Origin: Hartmannibacter diazotrophicus
Lineage (GTDB): Bacteria; Pseudomonadota; Alphaproteobacteria; Rhizobiales; Pleomorphomonadaceae
NCBI RefSeq assembly: GCF_900231165.1
Contig: NZ_LT960614.1
Span: forward strand, 4,480,001 to 4,544,000
Length of the DNA: 64,000 bases
Reading direction: 5' to 3'
The position numbers were made by a program, and so were the translations under genes. Under the pieces are notes generated by a model. That model was not told the DNA's origin, did no database searches, and saw only the letters and a list, made by a program, of their open reading frames with translations. Positions 30,020-38,712 of the stretch are shown in pieces. Every line of letters begins with the position of its first letter. Position 1 is the first letter of the stretch.

Positions 30020-30033
30020 CGTGTTTGTCGTCT

Positions 30034-30069
30034 TGGCCAGGGGCGGCTCGACTGTGCCGCCCCTGGCCA
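30034..30069. repeat. Perfect 14-bp hairpin directly after frc copy 1
   Basis: TGGCCAGGGGCGGC and its exact complement are separated by eight bases. It lies 17 bases beyond the frc stop and before the T-tracted terminator. It has no T tract of its own and may stabilise the frc mRNA 3' end. Confidence 0.7.
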
Positions 30070-30085
30070 GATGGCTGATCCGTGA

Positions 30086-31336
30086 TCAGACGGCCTGAGC
30101 CGCGTGCATCTCGGCGATCTGCTCGGCGGAGTAGCCGAGCTGCTGCAGCACCTCGTCGGTGTGCTCGCCGAGCAGCGGCGAAGCCTTCACCTCGACCTTC
30201 ATGTCCGAGAACTTGATCGGCGAACCGACGGTCAGGTACTTGCCGATCTTCGGATGGTCGACCTCGACGATCGTGCCGCTCTCGCGCAGCGACGGATCGT
30301 TGGCGATTTCCTTCATCGACAGGACCGGCGAGCACGGAATGTCGAACTTGCGCAGGATATCGACCGCCTCGAACTTCGTCTTCGTCGAGAGCCAGCTCTC
30401 GATGAAATTGAAGATGTCGAAGATCTTGTCCTGGCGGGCTTCCGCCGTGTTGTACTCCGGATCGTCGATCCACTCCGGCTTGCCGAGCGCCTTGCAGATC
30501 GGAGCCCAGGCATGGCCCTGGATGGTGAAGTAGATGTAGGCGTTCGGGTCGGTTTCCCAGCCCTTGCACTTCAGCACCCAGCCCGGCTGACCGCCACCGC
30601 CGGCGTTGCCGCCGCGCGGCACGACGTCCGAGAAGGAGCCGTGCGGATACTGCGGATACTCTTCCAGGTAGCCGAGGGCGTCGAGACGCTGCTGGTCGCG
30701 CAGCTTGACGCGGCAAAGGTTCAGCACCGAGTCCTGCATCGAGACCGCGACCTTCTGGCCGGTGCCGGTCTTGTTCTTCTGGTGCAGAGCCGTGAGGATG
30801 CCGATGGCAAGGTGCATGCCGGTGTTCGAGTCGCCGAGAGCGGCGGCCGAAACGGTCGGCGGGCCATCCCAGAAGCCGGTGGTCGAGGCAGCACCGCCGG
30901 CGCACTGGGCGACGTTCTCGTAGACCTTCAGGTCTTCGTAGTGGTGGCCGTCGGAGAAGCCCTTCACCGAGGCGAGGATCATGCCCGGGTTGAGCGACTG
31001 AATGTGCTCCCAGGTGAAGCCCATACGGTCGAGCGCGCCGGGGCCGAAGTTCTCGACCATGACGTCCGATTCGGCGATCAGCTTCTCAAGCACTTCCTTG
31101 CCCTGCGGCGTCTTGGTGTTGAGCGTCAGCGAGCGCTTGTTGGAGTTCAGCATGGTGAAGTAGAGCGCGTCGGCGTCCTTGACGTGACGCAGCTGCGAGC
31201 GGGTCACGTCGCCGGCGCCGGGACGCTCGACCTTGATGACGTCCGCGCCGAACCAGGCGAGCAGCTGCGTGCAGGCGGGACCGGCCTGAACGTGCGTGAA
31301 GTCAATAATCTTGATCCCTTCGAGTGGCTTACTCAT
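30086..31336 (-). CDS. frc: Formyl-CoA:oxalate CoA-transferase (copy 1)
   Basis: Frc moves CoA from formyl-CoA to oxalate, giving oxalyl-CoA and formate, the entry step of oxalate breakdown. The 416-residue class III CoA-transferase has the catalytic aspartate at residue 169 (LGDSNTG), the same number as in the Oxalobacter enzyme. The glycine-rich active-site lid GGGGQPG is at about 246-252, and [15 protein letters not shown] and [14 protein letters not shown] are also present. It is downstream of a PAS-protein gene on the same strand (165-base gap), and the pair has an exact operator palindrome upstream at 32127. A second, clearly distinct copy follows oxc at 37147. Confidence 0.93.
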   Translation of the reverse strand: MSKPLEGIKIIDFTHVQAGPACTQLLAWFGADVIKVERPGAGDVTRSQLRHVKDADALYFTMLNSNKRSLTLNTKTPQGKEVLEKLIAESDVMVENFGPGALDRMGFTWEHIQSLNPGMILASVKGFSDGHHYEDLKVYENVAQCAGGAASTTGFWDGPPTVSAAALGDSNTGMHLAIGILTALHQKNKTGTGQKVAVSMQDSVLNLCRVKLRDQQRLDALGYLEEYPQYPHGSFSDVVPRGGNAGGGGQPGWVLKCKGWETDPNAYIYFTIQGHAWAPICKALGKPEWIDDPEYNTAEARQDKIFDIFNFIESWLSTKTKFEAVDILRKFDIPCSPVLSMKEIANDPSLRESGTIVEVDHPKIGKYLTVGSPIKFSDMKVEVKASPLLGEHTDEVLQQLGYSAEQIAEMHAAQAV

Positions 31337-31501
31337 CTGGGTCTTTCTCCCTTTTCAATCGTTTCATTTTCCGTCCGGAGGCCCGCCGGGAAAGGACGTT
31401 TGGCCCGGAACATCACACTCCCACCCGACGAGGGTGGAAACTTGCTTGCAACCGGTTTTCCGCCTGGCGGCGAACCGGCGCGGCAGGGACGCGGAAACGC
31501 T

Positions 31502-31930
31502 TTACTCCGCGACCTTCGCCTGCAACTCCTTCAACTTGCGCCGCAGCTCTCGGTCCTGCTGCCAGCGCTCGGTCTCGTCGCGGACGACCGCGACGATGCC
31601 TGAAATCGTTCCATCGGCGTCGTGCATCAGCGCCACCGTGAACGCGATCGAAAGGCTCGATCCGTCCTTGTGCAGCGCCGGCACCTTGAGCAGCGACGTG
31701 CCGTAGCGGGTCACCCCGGTCTGCATCGTCTTCTCATAGCCGTTCCAGTGGGCCGGTCGCTGGCGCTCCGGAATGATCAGATCGAGCGACTGCCCGATGG
31801 CCTCCTCGGCCGAAAACCCGAAGATCCGCTCCGCCGCTGCGTTCCAGAACGTGATCCGGCCGTCAGGACCGGACACGATGACCGCGTCGGGGATCACCGC
31901 GACGAGCTGCTCGTGGTCGAACGACGCCAT
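31502..31930 (-). CDS. Small PAS-domain protein
   Basis: The 142-residue product is essentially one PAS domain (PDAVIVSGPDGRITFWN, IFGFSAEEAIG, then DGTISGIVAVVRDETERW) followed by a short coiled-coil tail (RELRRKLKELQAKVAE). It has no kinase, cyclase or DNA-binding output domain. It may sense redox, a small ligand or heme and act through a protein partner. I chose the ATG at 31930 over a longer frame because CGGAG precedes it. It is the gene immediately upstream of frc copy 1 and shares an operator palindrome 200 bases upstream, so an oxalate-linked role is likely but undefined. Confidence 0.87.
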   Translation of the reverse strand: MASFDHEQLVAVIPDAVIVSGPDGRITFWNAAAERIFGFSAEEAIGQSLDLIIPERQRPAHWNGYEKTMQTGVTRYGTSLLKVPALHKDGSSLSIAFTVALMHDADGTISGIVAVVRDETERWQQDRELRRKLKELQAKVAE

Positions 31931-32126
31931 GGTCAGGCTCCGTTCGCCATGCTGCTCGCCACCGGCATGCAAACTCGGCGGACGGAAGCCGTCTCGTGAC
32001 CCGAAGGCCCAAGTCTGCCAGATAGCGTCATTCTCTGTCCTCCCACACCGATCGCCTGCTCTCATGCACGACAGCCGCGTTGGCAAGCGGATCGGACCGG
32101 CCGCCGAACCATGGCACGCCAGCGGG

Positions 32127-32143
32127 TGGCATTTGGCATGCCA
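32127..32143. promoter_or_regulatory. Palindromic operator site 3, exact match
   Basis: TGGCATTTGGCATGCCA matches TGGYAT-N5-ATGCCA. It lies about 200 bases upstream of the PAS-frc unit and downstream of the OxlT-like gene on the same strand, so it most probably controls PAS-frc. Confidence 0.78.
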
Positions 32144-32311
32144 AACAACATGAATGTCAAGTCCCTGCGAAGTCAGCGGCGCATCACGATCAGTTTTCTT
32201 GGCAGGGACCGGAACGGTGAAAAGGGCGAAATTCCTATTTCAGCCAGAGCCTTGAATGAATCTGTAGAAAGCCGCATCCAGGCCCGACAGCAACGTTCAA
32301 GACGTCTGTAC

Positions 32312-32340
32312 GCCCTGCCGGATGCAGCACCCGGCAGGGC
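32312..32340. terminator. Hairpin after the OxlT-like transporter gene
   Basis: A ten-base-pair stem, GCCCTGCCGG with CCGGCAGGGC around nine bases, lies 10 bases beyond the stop on the minus strand. It lacks a clear T tract, so termination strength is uncertain. Confidence 0.55.
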
Positions 32341-32349
32341 TGGAGTGCC

Positions 32350-33645
32350 TTATTCGGCAGGCTGCATATCCACCGCGCGGGCGTTGGAAGCCAGCATGCC
32401 GCGGCGCCAGGGCTTCAGCACCCCGATCGCCAGGAAGGCGGTCAGGGCGTTGAGCACGACACCGATGATGAAGACCGGACCCCAGTTACCGGCACCGGCC
32501 AGAGCCGTCCCGAACGGCACCAGAAGCGCCGCCGTGCCCTTTGCCGTGTAGAGAAGACCGGCGTTGGTCGCGGCGAACTTGGAACCGAAGGTGTCCGTGC
32601 AGGTGGAGGGGAAGAGGCTGTAGATCTCGCCCCAGGCAAAGAACACCGTACCCGACAGGATCACGAACGCGATGTGGTTGTGGCCCCACAGATAGAGCAG
32701 GTAGATGCCGATGGCCTCGATCGCGAAGGCGATGAACATCGTGTTTTCGCGGCCGATCTTGTCGGAGATCCAGCCGAAGAAGGGCCGGGTCACGCCATTG
32801 AGCACGCGGTCGATGGTGGCGGCCAGCGTCAGGGCGGTCATGCCCCAGGCGATCGACATGTCGGCGACGCCGAGGTCCTTGGCCATCGGAGCAAGGTTGG
32901 CCGTGACGACCAGGCCGCCCGAGCCCACCATCACGAACATGGCGTACATGAGCCAGAACATCGGGTGCTTGACCACTTCCTGGGGCGTGTACTGGCGCTT
33001 GCTCTGGACGATGTTGCCCTTGGACTCAGCCTCGGGAACCTGTCCCTCCTTCGGCGCATAGAGGAAGAAGGAGAAGATGACGATGATGATGCCCTGCCCG
33101 AGGCCGAACCACAGGAAGGCATGCTGGTAGCCGAAGTTGGCGATCGTTGCCTGGATCGGCCAGACGGTGAGGGCCGAACCGGCACCGAAGCCCGCCGCCG
33201 TGATACCGGAGGCAAGGCCGCGCTTGTCCGGGAACCACTTCAGCGCGTTACCGACGCACGTGCCATAGACCGATCCCGCGCCTATGCCCGCCAGAACTTG
33301 GCCGAGGCAGAAGGTGAACATGTCGGATGCCATCGAGTTGATGACCCAGCCGGCACCGCACAGCACACCGCCGATGAGAATGACAATCTTCGGGCCGAAC
33401 TTGTCGACGAACCAGCCTTCGACAGGGACCAGCCATGTCTCGAACAGGACGAAGAGCGTGAAGGCCCATTGGATTTCCGACCGTGACCAGCCGAAGGATT
33501 GCTTGATTTCCGGAACGAAGAACGTCCAGCCGTATTGCAGATTGGCGATCATGACCATGCAGACGACGCCGATGGCCAACTGTCCCCAACGGTAGCCGTC
33601 GCTGACAGGTTGCGCTGATGCCTGGTGTTGAATCGATTGAGTCAT
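32350..33645 (-). CDS. oxlT: Oxalate/formate antiporter-like MFS transporter (OxlT type)
   Basis: The 431-residue protein is a twelve-helix MFS carrier of the OxlT subfamily, which exchanges oxalate for formate. It shows WTFFVPEIKQSFGWSRSEIQW near the N-terminus, GAGSVYGTCVGNALKWFPDKRG between helices 4 and 5, RVLNGVTRPFFGWISDKIGRE (holding a conserved helix-8-region arginine) and LLYTAKGTAALLVPF (holding the helix-11 lysine) — the two charges that OxlT uses to bind dicarboxylate. An exact operator palindrome sits 56 bases upstream of the ATG. The substrate assignment rests on family plus context. Confidence 0.87.
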   Translation of the reverse strand: MTQSIQHQASAQPVSDGYRWGQLAIGVVCMVMIANLQYGWTFFVPEIKQSFGWSRSEIQWAFTLFVLFETWLVPVEGWFVDKFGPKIVILIGGVLCGAGWVINSMASDMFTFCLGQVLAGIGAGSVYGTCVGNALKWFPDKRGLASGITAAGFGAGSALTVWPIQATIANFGYQHAFLWFGLGQGIIIVIFSFFLYAPKEGQVPEAESKGNIVQSKRQYTPQEVVKHPMFWLMYAMFVMVGSGGLVVTANLAPMAKDLGVADMSIAWGMTALTLAATIDRVLNGVTRPFFGWISDKIGRENTMFIAFAIEAIGIYLLYLWGHNHIAFVILSGTVFFAWGEIYSLFPSTCTDTFGSKFAATNAGLLYTAKGTAALLVPFGTALAGAGNWGPVFIIGVVLNALTAFLAIGVLKPWRRGMLASNARAVDMQPAE

Positions 33646-33700
33646 TTCCTAACCCTTCACGCTTGTTCGGACTTGGATGCCGCGCTGAAGGGCCAGACAC

Positions 33701-33717
33701 TGGTATCTATTATGCCA
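33701..33717. promoter_or_regulatory. Palindromic operator site 4, exact match
   Basis: TGGTATCTATTATGCCA lies 56 bases upstream of the OxlT-like ATG (minus strand), where a bound repressor or activator would affect that promoter. Confidence 0.83.
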
Positions 33718-34347
33718 AACGGCAACTGCCTTTTTTTGAAGATCTGCAATTTAAACAAAGTCACTGTTTTTAAGTAGCTTTTCATGGTTGCAATCGATCC
33801 GTTGAGATACAACCAGACGAGATTTTGTTACGTGACAGAAACAAACTTTTTGGACAGATCCAAGGAAAACAAGTCAGTAAGACTGATTATATCCTTCACG
33901 GAAAAATGTTCTCCGGAATGAGGCCTCTAAATTTTTCAAGCCGGCTTGAATGAAATAAGCCAAACTTTATAGATTTCTAAGACTTTTCAAATTGTTAAAC
34001 GATTTACGACAGTCGGGCACCTTCATCGTGACGCCAAATGTGTCGTGGGGGAAAAGATCCTTTGCCGGCGACGGAGTGAATCCTTCTGACCGTCTCTTCA
34101 GGCCCCTCGGCGTCGCCCGATGAGGCAGCCATCGCGCCATCGCAATGCAGCAACACCGAAACATCTTGATTCAATGGAGGTGAGAGCCACCCATCCGCCC
34201 TGCTCCGGGCGGCCGGGATCATCTGCACGGCCTGCGCCAAAGGGCTTGCAGCCGCCTTGCCGCGACCCCGCGCAGGCCTATCTGCGAACACGATGACGCG
34301 ATTCCACAGGTCAAGAGAGGCAAAGCGCCACATGATCGATTGACATC
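33718..34347. other. AT-rich divergent region between oxlT and gntR3, no gene
   Basis: About 630 bases, of which 33720-34010 are markedly AT-rich compared with the rest of the window. Both flanks carry an exact operator palindrome. Two short minus-strand frames (65 and 118 codons) have no family features. It may hold long untranslated leaders or a small RNA, but I cannot identify one. Confidence 0.5.
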
Positions 34348-34364
34348 TGGTATTTGGCATGCCA
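34348..34364. promoter_or_regulatory. Palindromic operator site 5, exact match
   Basis: TGGTATTTGGCATGCCA is 47 bases upstream of the GntR paralogue 3 ATG, and an extra half-site AATGCCA follows at about 34370. The position implies autoregulation and control of the downstream oxc gene. Confidence 0.83.
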
Positions 34365-34411
34365 ACGGTAATGCCAACAAAGAAATGCCATCTGGGGAGA
34401 GATCAGGAACG

Positions 34412-35128
34412 ATGCGGCCGGGAGCGCAAGTCAGACGGCCGACTGGGTCCGGACGCCGTGCAAAGGCCCCGGACAACGGACAAACCAACAAGCGTCGCAT
34501 TTACCAGGCCCTGAAGCAGGCCATCGTCGAGATGGATGTTTATGGCACGGATAAAACGATTGAGTTGGGTGAGAGGCAGCTGTCCAAGGAATACGGCGTA
34601 TCGCGGACGCCCGTTCGTGAGGCCATCGCGATGCTGGAATACGAAGGCTTCGTGCGCACCGTACCAAGGCGCGGCGTGGTCGTCGTCCGTAAGTCGCCGG
34701 ACCAGATCATCGAGATTATCGAGGCCTGGGCCGCCCTTGAGGCAATTGCCGCTCGGTTGGTGGCCTTGAACGCCAGGCCCGAGGAAGTCTCGGCTTTGCG
34801 TGACCTGTTCACCGACAGCAATGTGGAGGATTTTGGCCCCGAGGCGCTTGGCGAATACTCGCGGGCCAATCTGGATTTTCACCAGGCGATCATCCGTCTC
34901 AGCGGATCGCAGACGCTGATCGACCTGACCGAGGACCTGCTCTTGCATGTGCGCGGCATCCGCCAGATTGCAATCGGCAGGGCTGAACGCCGGCGGCGCT
35001 CGATCGACGACCATTTCGGCATCATCGACGCGCTGGAAAAGAGGGATGCGGATCGGGCCGAGGCCCTGTCCCGGCAGCATACGCTGGGACTGACCCAATT
35101 CGTTGAGGCGATTGGCCAGCAGGCCTAG
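34412..35128 (+). CDS. GntR family transcriptional regulator, FCD type (paralogue 3)
   Basis: The 238-residue product has a winged helix (LGERQLSKEYGVSRTPVREA, wing PRRGVVVVRK) and an FCD domain (LDFHQAIIRLSG, LLLHVRGIRQIAIG, SRQHTLGL). It is the closest relative of the regulator at 22461-23195. The frame is open to 34340, but that would place the operator palindrome inside the coding region, so I chose the ATG at 34412 behind AGGA. It precedes oxc by 92 bases on the same strand and is the best candidate for the local oxalate regulator. Confidence 0.9.
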   Translation: MRPGAQVRRPTGSGRRAKAPDNGQTNKRRIYQALKQAIVEMDVYGTDKTIELGERQLSKEYGVSRTPVREAIAMLEYEGFVRTVPRRGVVVVRKSPDQIIEIIEAWAALEAIAARLVALNARPEEVSALRDLFTDSNVEDFGPEALGEYSRANLDFHQAIIRLSGSQTLIDLTEDLLLHVRGIRQIAIGRAERRRRSIDDHFGIIDALEKRDADRAEALSRQHTLGLTQFVEAIGQQA

Positions 35129-35220
35129 GTCGCTTCGAATGGCACGAGACGGATCGCAGAAGATCAACCAAGACAGTCCTATAGCAAGACAGTCCTAAAG
35201 AACGTCCGGGAGAAAACGGA

Positions 35221-36960
35221 ATGTCCGCAGTAGCACAAACCATTGATGCCGCCACTGAAGAAGAGCGCGATCTCACCGATGGCTTCCATCTTGTGATCGA
35301 CGCGCTGAAGCTCAACGGCATCGAGACCATTTACGGCGTTCCGGGGATTCCGATCACCGACCTCGGCCGCATGTGCCAGGAAGAAGGCATCCGCGTCGTC
35401 TCGTTCCGCCACGAGCAGAACGCCGGCAACGCCGCCGCGATCGCCGGCTTCCTGACCAAGAAGCCCGGGATTTGCCTCACGGTCTCTGCGCCCGGCTTCC
35501 TCAACGGTCTGACGGCTCTCGCCAACGCCACGACCAACTGCTTCCCCATGATCCTCATCTCCGGCTCCTCCGAGCGTGAGATCGTCGACCTGCAGCAGGG
35601 CGACTACGAGGAAATGGACCAGCTCGCGATCGCCAAGCCGCTCTGCAAGGCCGCCTTCCGCGTGCTTCATGCCGAAGACATCGGCATCGGTGTCGCCCGC
35701 GCCATCCGCGCGGCCTGCTCGGGCCGTCCGGGCGGTGTCTACCTCGACCTGCCGGCCAAGCTCTTCGGCCAGGTTCTCGACGCGGAAAAGGGCGCCCAGT
35801 CGCTGGTCAAGGTGATCGACCCCGCTCCCGAGCAGCTCCCGGCTCCGGCCGCCGTCAAGCGTGCGATGGACGTGCTGAAGGGCGCCAAGAAGCCGCTCAT
35901 CATCCTCGGCAAGGGCGCGGCTTACGCCCAGGCTGACGACGACATCCGTGCGTTCGTCGAAAAGTCGGGCATCCCCTTCCTGCAGATGTCGATGGCCAAG
36001 GGCCTTCTGCCGGACAACCACCCGCAGTCCGCCGGTGCCGCCCGTTCGCTGGCGCTGCTGGAATCCGACGTGGTCGTCCTCGTCGGCGCCCGCCTCAACT
36101 GGCTGCTCAGCCACGGCAAGGGCAAGCAGTGGGGCCCCGCCGGCTCCAAGAAGTTCATCCAGATCGACATCGAGCCGAAGGAGATGGACTCCAACGTCGA
36201 GATCGCCGCTCCGCTCGTTGGTGACATCGGCTCCTGCGTCAAGGCGCTTCTGTCCGGCATCGACGGCAAGTGGGAAGCTCCCTCGGCCGAGTGGACCGGC
36301 GCCATCAGCGCCAAGAAGGACGCCAACATCGCCAAGATGGCGTCGCGGCTGATGAAGAACTCCTCGCCGATGGACTTCCATTCGGCCCTCGGCGCGCTGA
36401 AGACCGTCATTGCCGAGCGTCCGGACGCCATCCTCGTCAACGAGGGCGCCAACACGCTCGACCTCGCCCGCGGCGTCATCGACATGTACCAGCCGCGCAA
36501 GCGTCTCGACGTCGGCACCTGGGGCGTGATGGGCATCGGCATGGGCTTTGCCATCGCCGCCGCCGTCGAAACCGGCAAGCCGGTCCTCGCGGTCGAGGGC
36601 GACTCGGCCTTCGGCTTCTCCGGCATGGAGGTGGAGACGATCTGCCGCTACAACCTGCCGGTCTGCATCGTCATCTTCAACAACAACGGCATCTACCGCG
36701 GCACCGACAAGGATCCGACGGGCCGCGATCCGGGCACGACCGTGTTCGTCGAGAATGCCCGTTACGACAAGATGATGGAAGCCTTCGGCGGCGTCGGTGT
36801 GAACGTCACCACCCCGGACGAGCTGAAGCGCGCCGTTGACGAAGCCATGGACAGCGGCAAGCCGACCCTCATCAACGCGGTGATCGATCCGGCCGCCGGC
36901 AGCGAGAGCGGCAACATCGGCAGCCTCAACCCGCAGAGCGTGGTCAAGAAGAAGAAGTAA
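35221..36960 (+). CDS. oxc: Oxalyl-CoA decarboxylase
   Basis: Oxc uses thiamin diphosphate to decarboxylate oxalyl-CoA to formyl-CoA and CO2. The 579-residue protein has the full three-domain ThDP-enzyme layout: the PYR domain with catalytic glutamate 65 in RHEQNAG, a central ADP-binding domain, and the PP domain with the metal/ThDP motif GDSAFGFSG starting at residue 460 and ending NNNGIYRG. The first segment, [15 protein letters not shown], is typical of Oxc. The basic C-terminus VVKKKK is unusual but short. It follows GntR paralogue 3 and precedes frc copy 2. Confidence 0.96.
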   Translation: MSAVAQTIDAATEEERDLTDGFHLVIDALKLNGIETIYGVPGIPITDLGRMCQEEGIRVVSFRHEQNAGNAAAIAGFLTKKPGICLTVSAPGFLNGLTALANATTNCFPMILISGSSEREIVDLQQGDYEEMDQLAIAKPLCKAAFRVLHAEDIGIGVARAIRAACSGRPGGVYLDLPAKLFGQVLDAEKGAQSLVKVIDPAPEQLPAPAAVKRAMDVLKGAKKPLIILGKGAAYAQADDDIRAFVEKSGIPFLQMSMAKGLLPDNHPQSAGAARSLALLESDVVVLVGARLNWLLSHGKGKQWGPAGSKKFIQIDIEPKEMDSNVEIAAPLVGDIGSCVKALLSGIDGKWEAPSAEWTGAISAKKDANIAKMASRLMKNSSPMDFHSALGALKTVIAERPDAILVNEGANTLDLARGVIDMYQPRKRLDVGTWGVMGIGMGFAIAAAVETGKPVLAVEGDSAFGFSGMEVETICRYNLPVCIVIFNNNGIYRGTDKDPTGRDPGTTVFVENARYDKMMEAFGGVGVNVTTPDELKRAVDEAMDSGKPTLINAVIDPAAGSESGNIGSLNPQSVVKKKK

Positions 36961-37011
36961 TCGGCAACGACCGGTTACTGACGCTGATCGCCCGGCGATC
37001 CTCCCAAGTCC

Positions 37012-37039
37012 GCTCCCGGCCGATATCTCGGCCGGGAGC
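37012..37039. terminator. Perfect 12-bp hairpin between oxc and frc copy 2
   Basis: GCTCCCGGCCGA and TCGGCCGGGAGC flank a TATC loop, 51 bases after the oxc stop. There is no T tract, so it may dampen rather than end transcription into frc. Confidence 0.6.
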
Positions 37040-37082
37040 CGGCCCGGGGAACGGGTGACATAGCGACGCGGATGGCCAGTGC

Positions 37083-37094
37083 GTGGTATGCCAC
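37083..37094. promoter_or_regulatory. Compressed variant of the operator palindrome upstream of frc copy 2
   Basis: GTGGTATGCCAC joins TGGTAT and ATGCCA half-sites without the five-base spacer, 53 bases upstream of the frc ATG. It is palindromic but not equivalent to the standard 17-bp site, so regulator binding is doubtful. Confidence 0.35.
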
Positions 37095-37146
37095 GTACAC
37101 AGGCTTTGGTATAAAAAGAAAAGTTTATATCCGCAGGAGAGGATTC

Positions 37147-38424
37147 ATGGTCAAGGCGCTCGAAGGCGTTCGTATTCTCGATTTCACACACGTTCAGTCC
37201 GGGCCCACATGCACCCAGCTTCTGGCTTGGTTTGGCGCCGACGTGATCAAGGTGGAACGGCCGGGCGTTGGTGACATCACCCGCGGTCAGCTGGTGGACG
37301 TCCCCGAGGCGGATAGCCTCTATTTCACGATGCTGAACCACAACAAGCGCTCGATCACGATCGACACCAAGAATCCCGAGGGCAAGCGGGTTCTCGAGGA
37401 GCTGATCAAGATCTGCGACGTGATGGTGGAGAATTTCGCTCCCGGCGCGCTCGACCGCATGGGCTTTTCCTGGGAGCGCATCCAGGAGATCAATCCGAGG
37501 ATCATTCTCGCCTCGATCAAGGGTTTCGGCCCCGGTCCCTACGAGGACTGCAAGGTCTACGAGAACGTTGCCCAGTGCACCGGCGGTTCGGCCTCCACGA
37601 CCGGCTTCCGCGACGGCCTGCCGCTGGTGACCGGCTCCCAGATCGGCGACAGCGGCACGGGCCTGCATCTTGCGCTCGGCATCGTCACGGCGCTCTTCCA
37701 GCGCACCCACACCGGCCGCGGCCAGAAGGTCAGCGCTGCCATGCAGGACGCCGTGCTCAACCTTTGCCGCGTCAAGCTGCGCGACCAGCAGCGTCTCGCC
37801 CACGGTCCGCTGAGGGAATACAGCCAGTTCGGTGAAGGCATCGAATTCGGCGACGCCGTGCCGCGCGCAGGCAACGACAGCGGCGGCGGCCAGCCGGGCC
37901 GTATCCTGAAGTGCAAGGGCTGGGAGACCGACCCGAACGCCTACATCTACTTCATCACCCAGGCCCCGGTCTGGGAGAAGATCTGCGACGTCATCGGCGA
38001 GCCGGACTGGAAGACCCACCCGGACTATGCCAAGCCGGCGGCTCGCCTGCCCCGTCTCAACGCGATCTTTGCGCGCATCGAACAGTGGACGATGACCATG
38101 GACAAGTTCGAGGCGATGAACATCCTCAACAAATACGACATTCCCTGCGGCCCGATCCTTTCGATGAAGGAACTCGCCGAGGACGAGTCGCTGCGCGCGA
38201 CCGGAACCGTCGTCGAGGTCGATCATCCGGTCCGCGGTTCGTATCTGACGGTCGGCAACCCGATCAAACTGTCCGACAGCCCGACGGAGGTGACCCGTTC
38301 GCCGCTGCTCGGCGAGCACACCGAAGAAATCCTGCGCGAAGTCCTGAAATTCTCCGACGACAAGATCGAGGATATTCTGGCGACCGGCGCGCTCGGCGTA
38401 ACGTCAAAGGTTGCCGCCGAATAA
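37147..38424 (+). CDS. frc: Formyl-CoA:oxalate CoA-transferase (copy 2)
   Basis: This 425-residue class III CoA-transferase has the catalytic aspartate at residue 168 (QIGDSGTG), the glycine lid in [12 protein letters not shown] and the [15 protein letters not shown] signature. It is readily aligned with copy 1 at 30086-31336 but differs at many positions, so the pair is an old duplication or separate acquisitions rather than a recent copy. The start at 37147 follows AGGAGAGG; residues added by the frame to 37072 are not family-like. It lies directly after oxc, the classic oxc-frc pairing, and has its own terminator. Confidence 0.93.
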   Translation: MVKALEGVRILDFTHVQSGPTCTQLLAWFGADVIKVERPGVGDITRGQLVDVPEADSLYFTMLNHNKRSITIDTKNPEGKRVLEELIKICDVMVENFAPGALDRMGFSWERIQEINPRIILASIKGFGPGPYEDCKVYENVAQCTGGSASTTGFRDGLPLVTGSQIGDSGTGLHLALGIVTALFQRTHTGRGQKVSAAMQDAVLNLCRVKLRDQQRLAHGPLREYSQFGEGIEFGDAVPRAGNDSGGGQPGRILKCKGWETDPNAYIYFITQAPVWEKICDVIGEPDWKTHPDYAKPAARLPRLNAIFARIEQWTMTMDKFEAMNILNKYDIPCGPILSMKELAEDESLRATGTVVEVDHPVRGSYLTVGNPIKLSDSPTEVTRSPLLGEHTEEILREVLKFSDDKIEDILATGALGVTSKVAAE

Positions 38425-38447
38425 TCTCCCTCCCTGGCGGGACACTC

Positions 38448-38486
38448 AGGCGGTGGTATTCCTTTGGATGCCGCCGCCTTTTTTCT
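38448..38486 (+). terminator. Intrinsic terminator after frc copy 2
   Basis: AGGCGGTGG pairs imperfectly with CCGCCGCCT and is followed by six T, 24 bases after the frc stop. It separates the oxc-frc unit from the CoA-ligase genes. Confidence 0.83.
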
Positions 38487-38589
38487 TTCTCGCAAGGACA
38501 GAACACTGCAGCCGGCCGTGAAAGTCGGCTCCAATATCTGGAGAGGTCAACACGCCGCACCGGCAATACATTGACGCGCCGGTTTGTCG

Positions 38590-38606
38590 TGGCATACTGC
38601 ATTCCA
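38590..38606. promoter_or_regulatory. Palindromic operator site 6 (one mismatch)
   Basis: TGGCATACTGCATTCCA matches the palindrome except for one base in the right half. It lies 106 bases upstream of the CoA-ligase beta-subunit ATG. Confidence 0.6.
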
Positions 38607-38712
38607 GTCATCACGATTTTCCGAATTGCCCCTTTTCAATCGGGTGTGAAGGCTGCACTCTTTTCGCAAGATCATCCCCTGCGAAGGGATGGCGGCAGGT
38701 GGGAGGACGCTC

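Noticed and set aside
37083-37094. Counting GTGGTATGCCAC as a full operator
   Set aside because: The five-base spacer is missing, so the two half-sites cannot be arranged as in the other sites; kept only as a weak variant.
35179-38319. 1046-codon minus-strand frame opposite oxc and frc copy 2
   Set aside because: Spans two well-supported genes and their intergenic hairpin; typical shadow frame.
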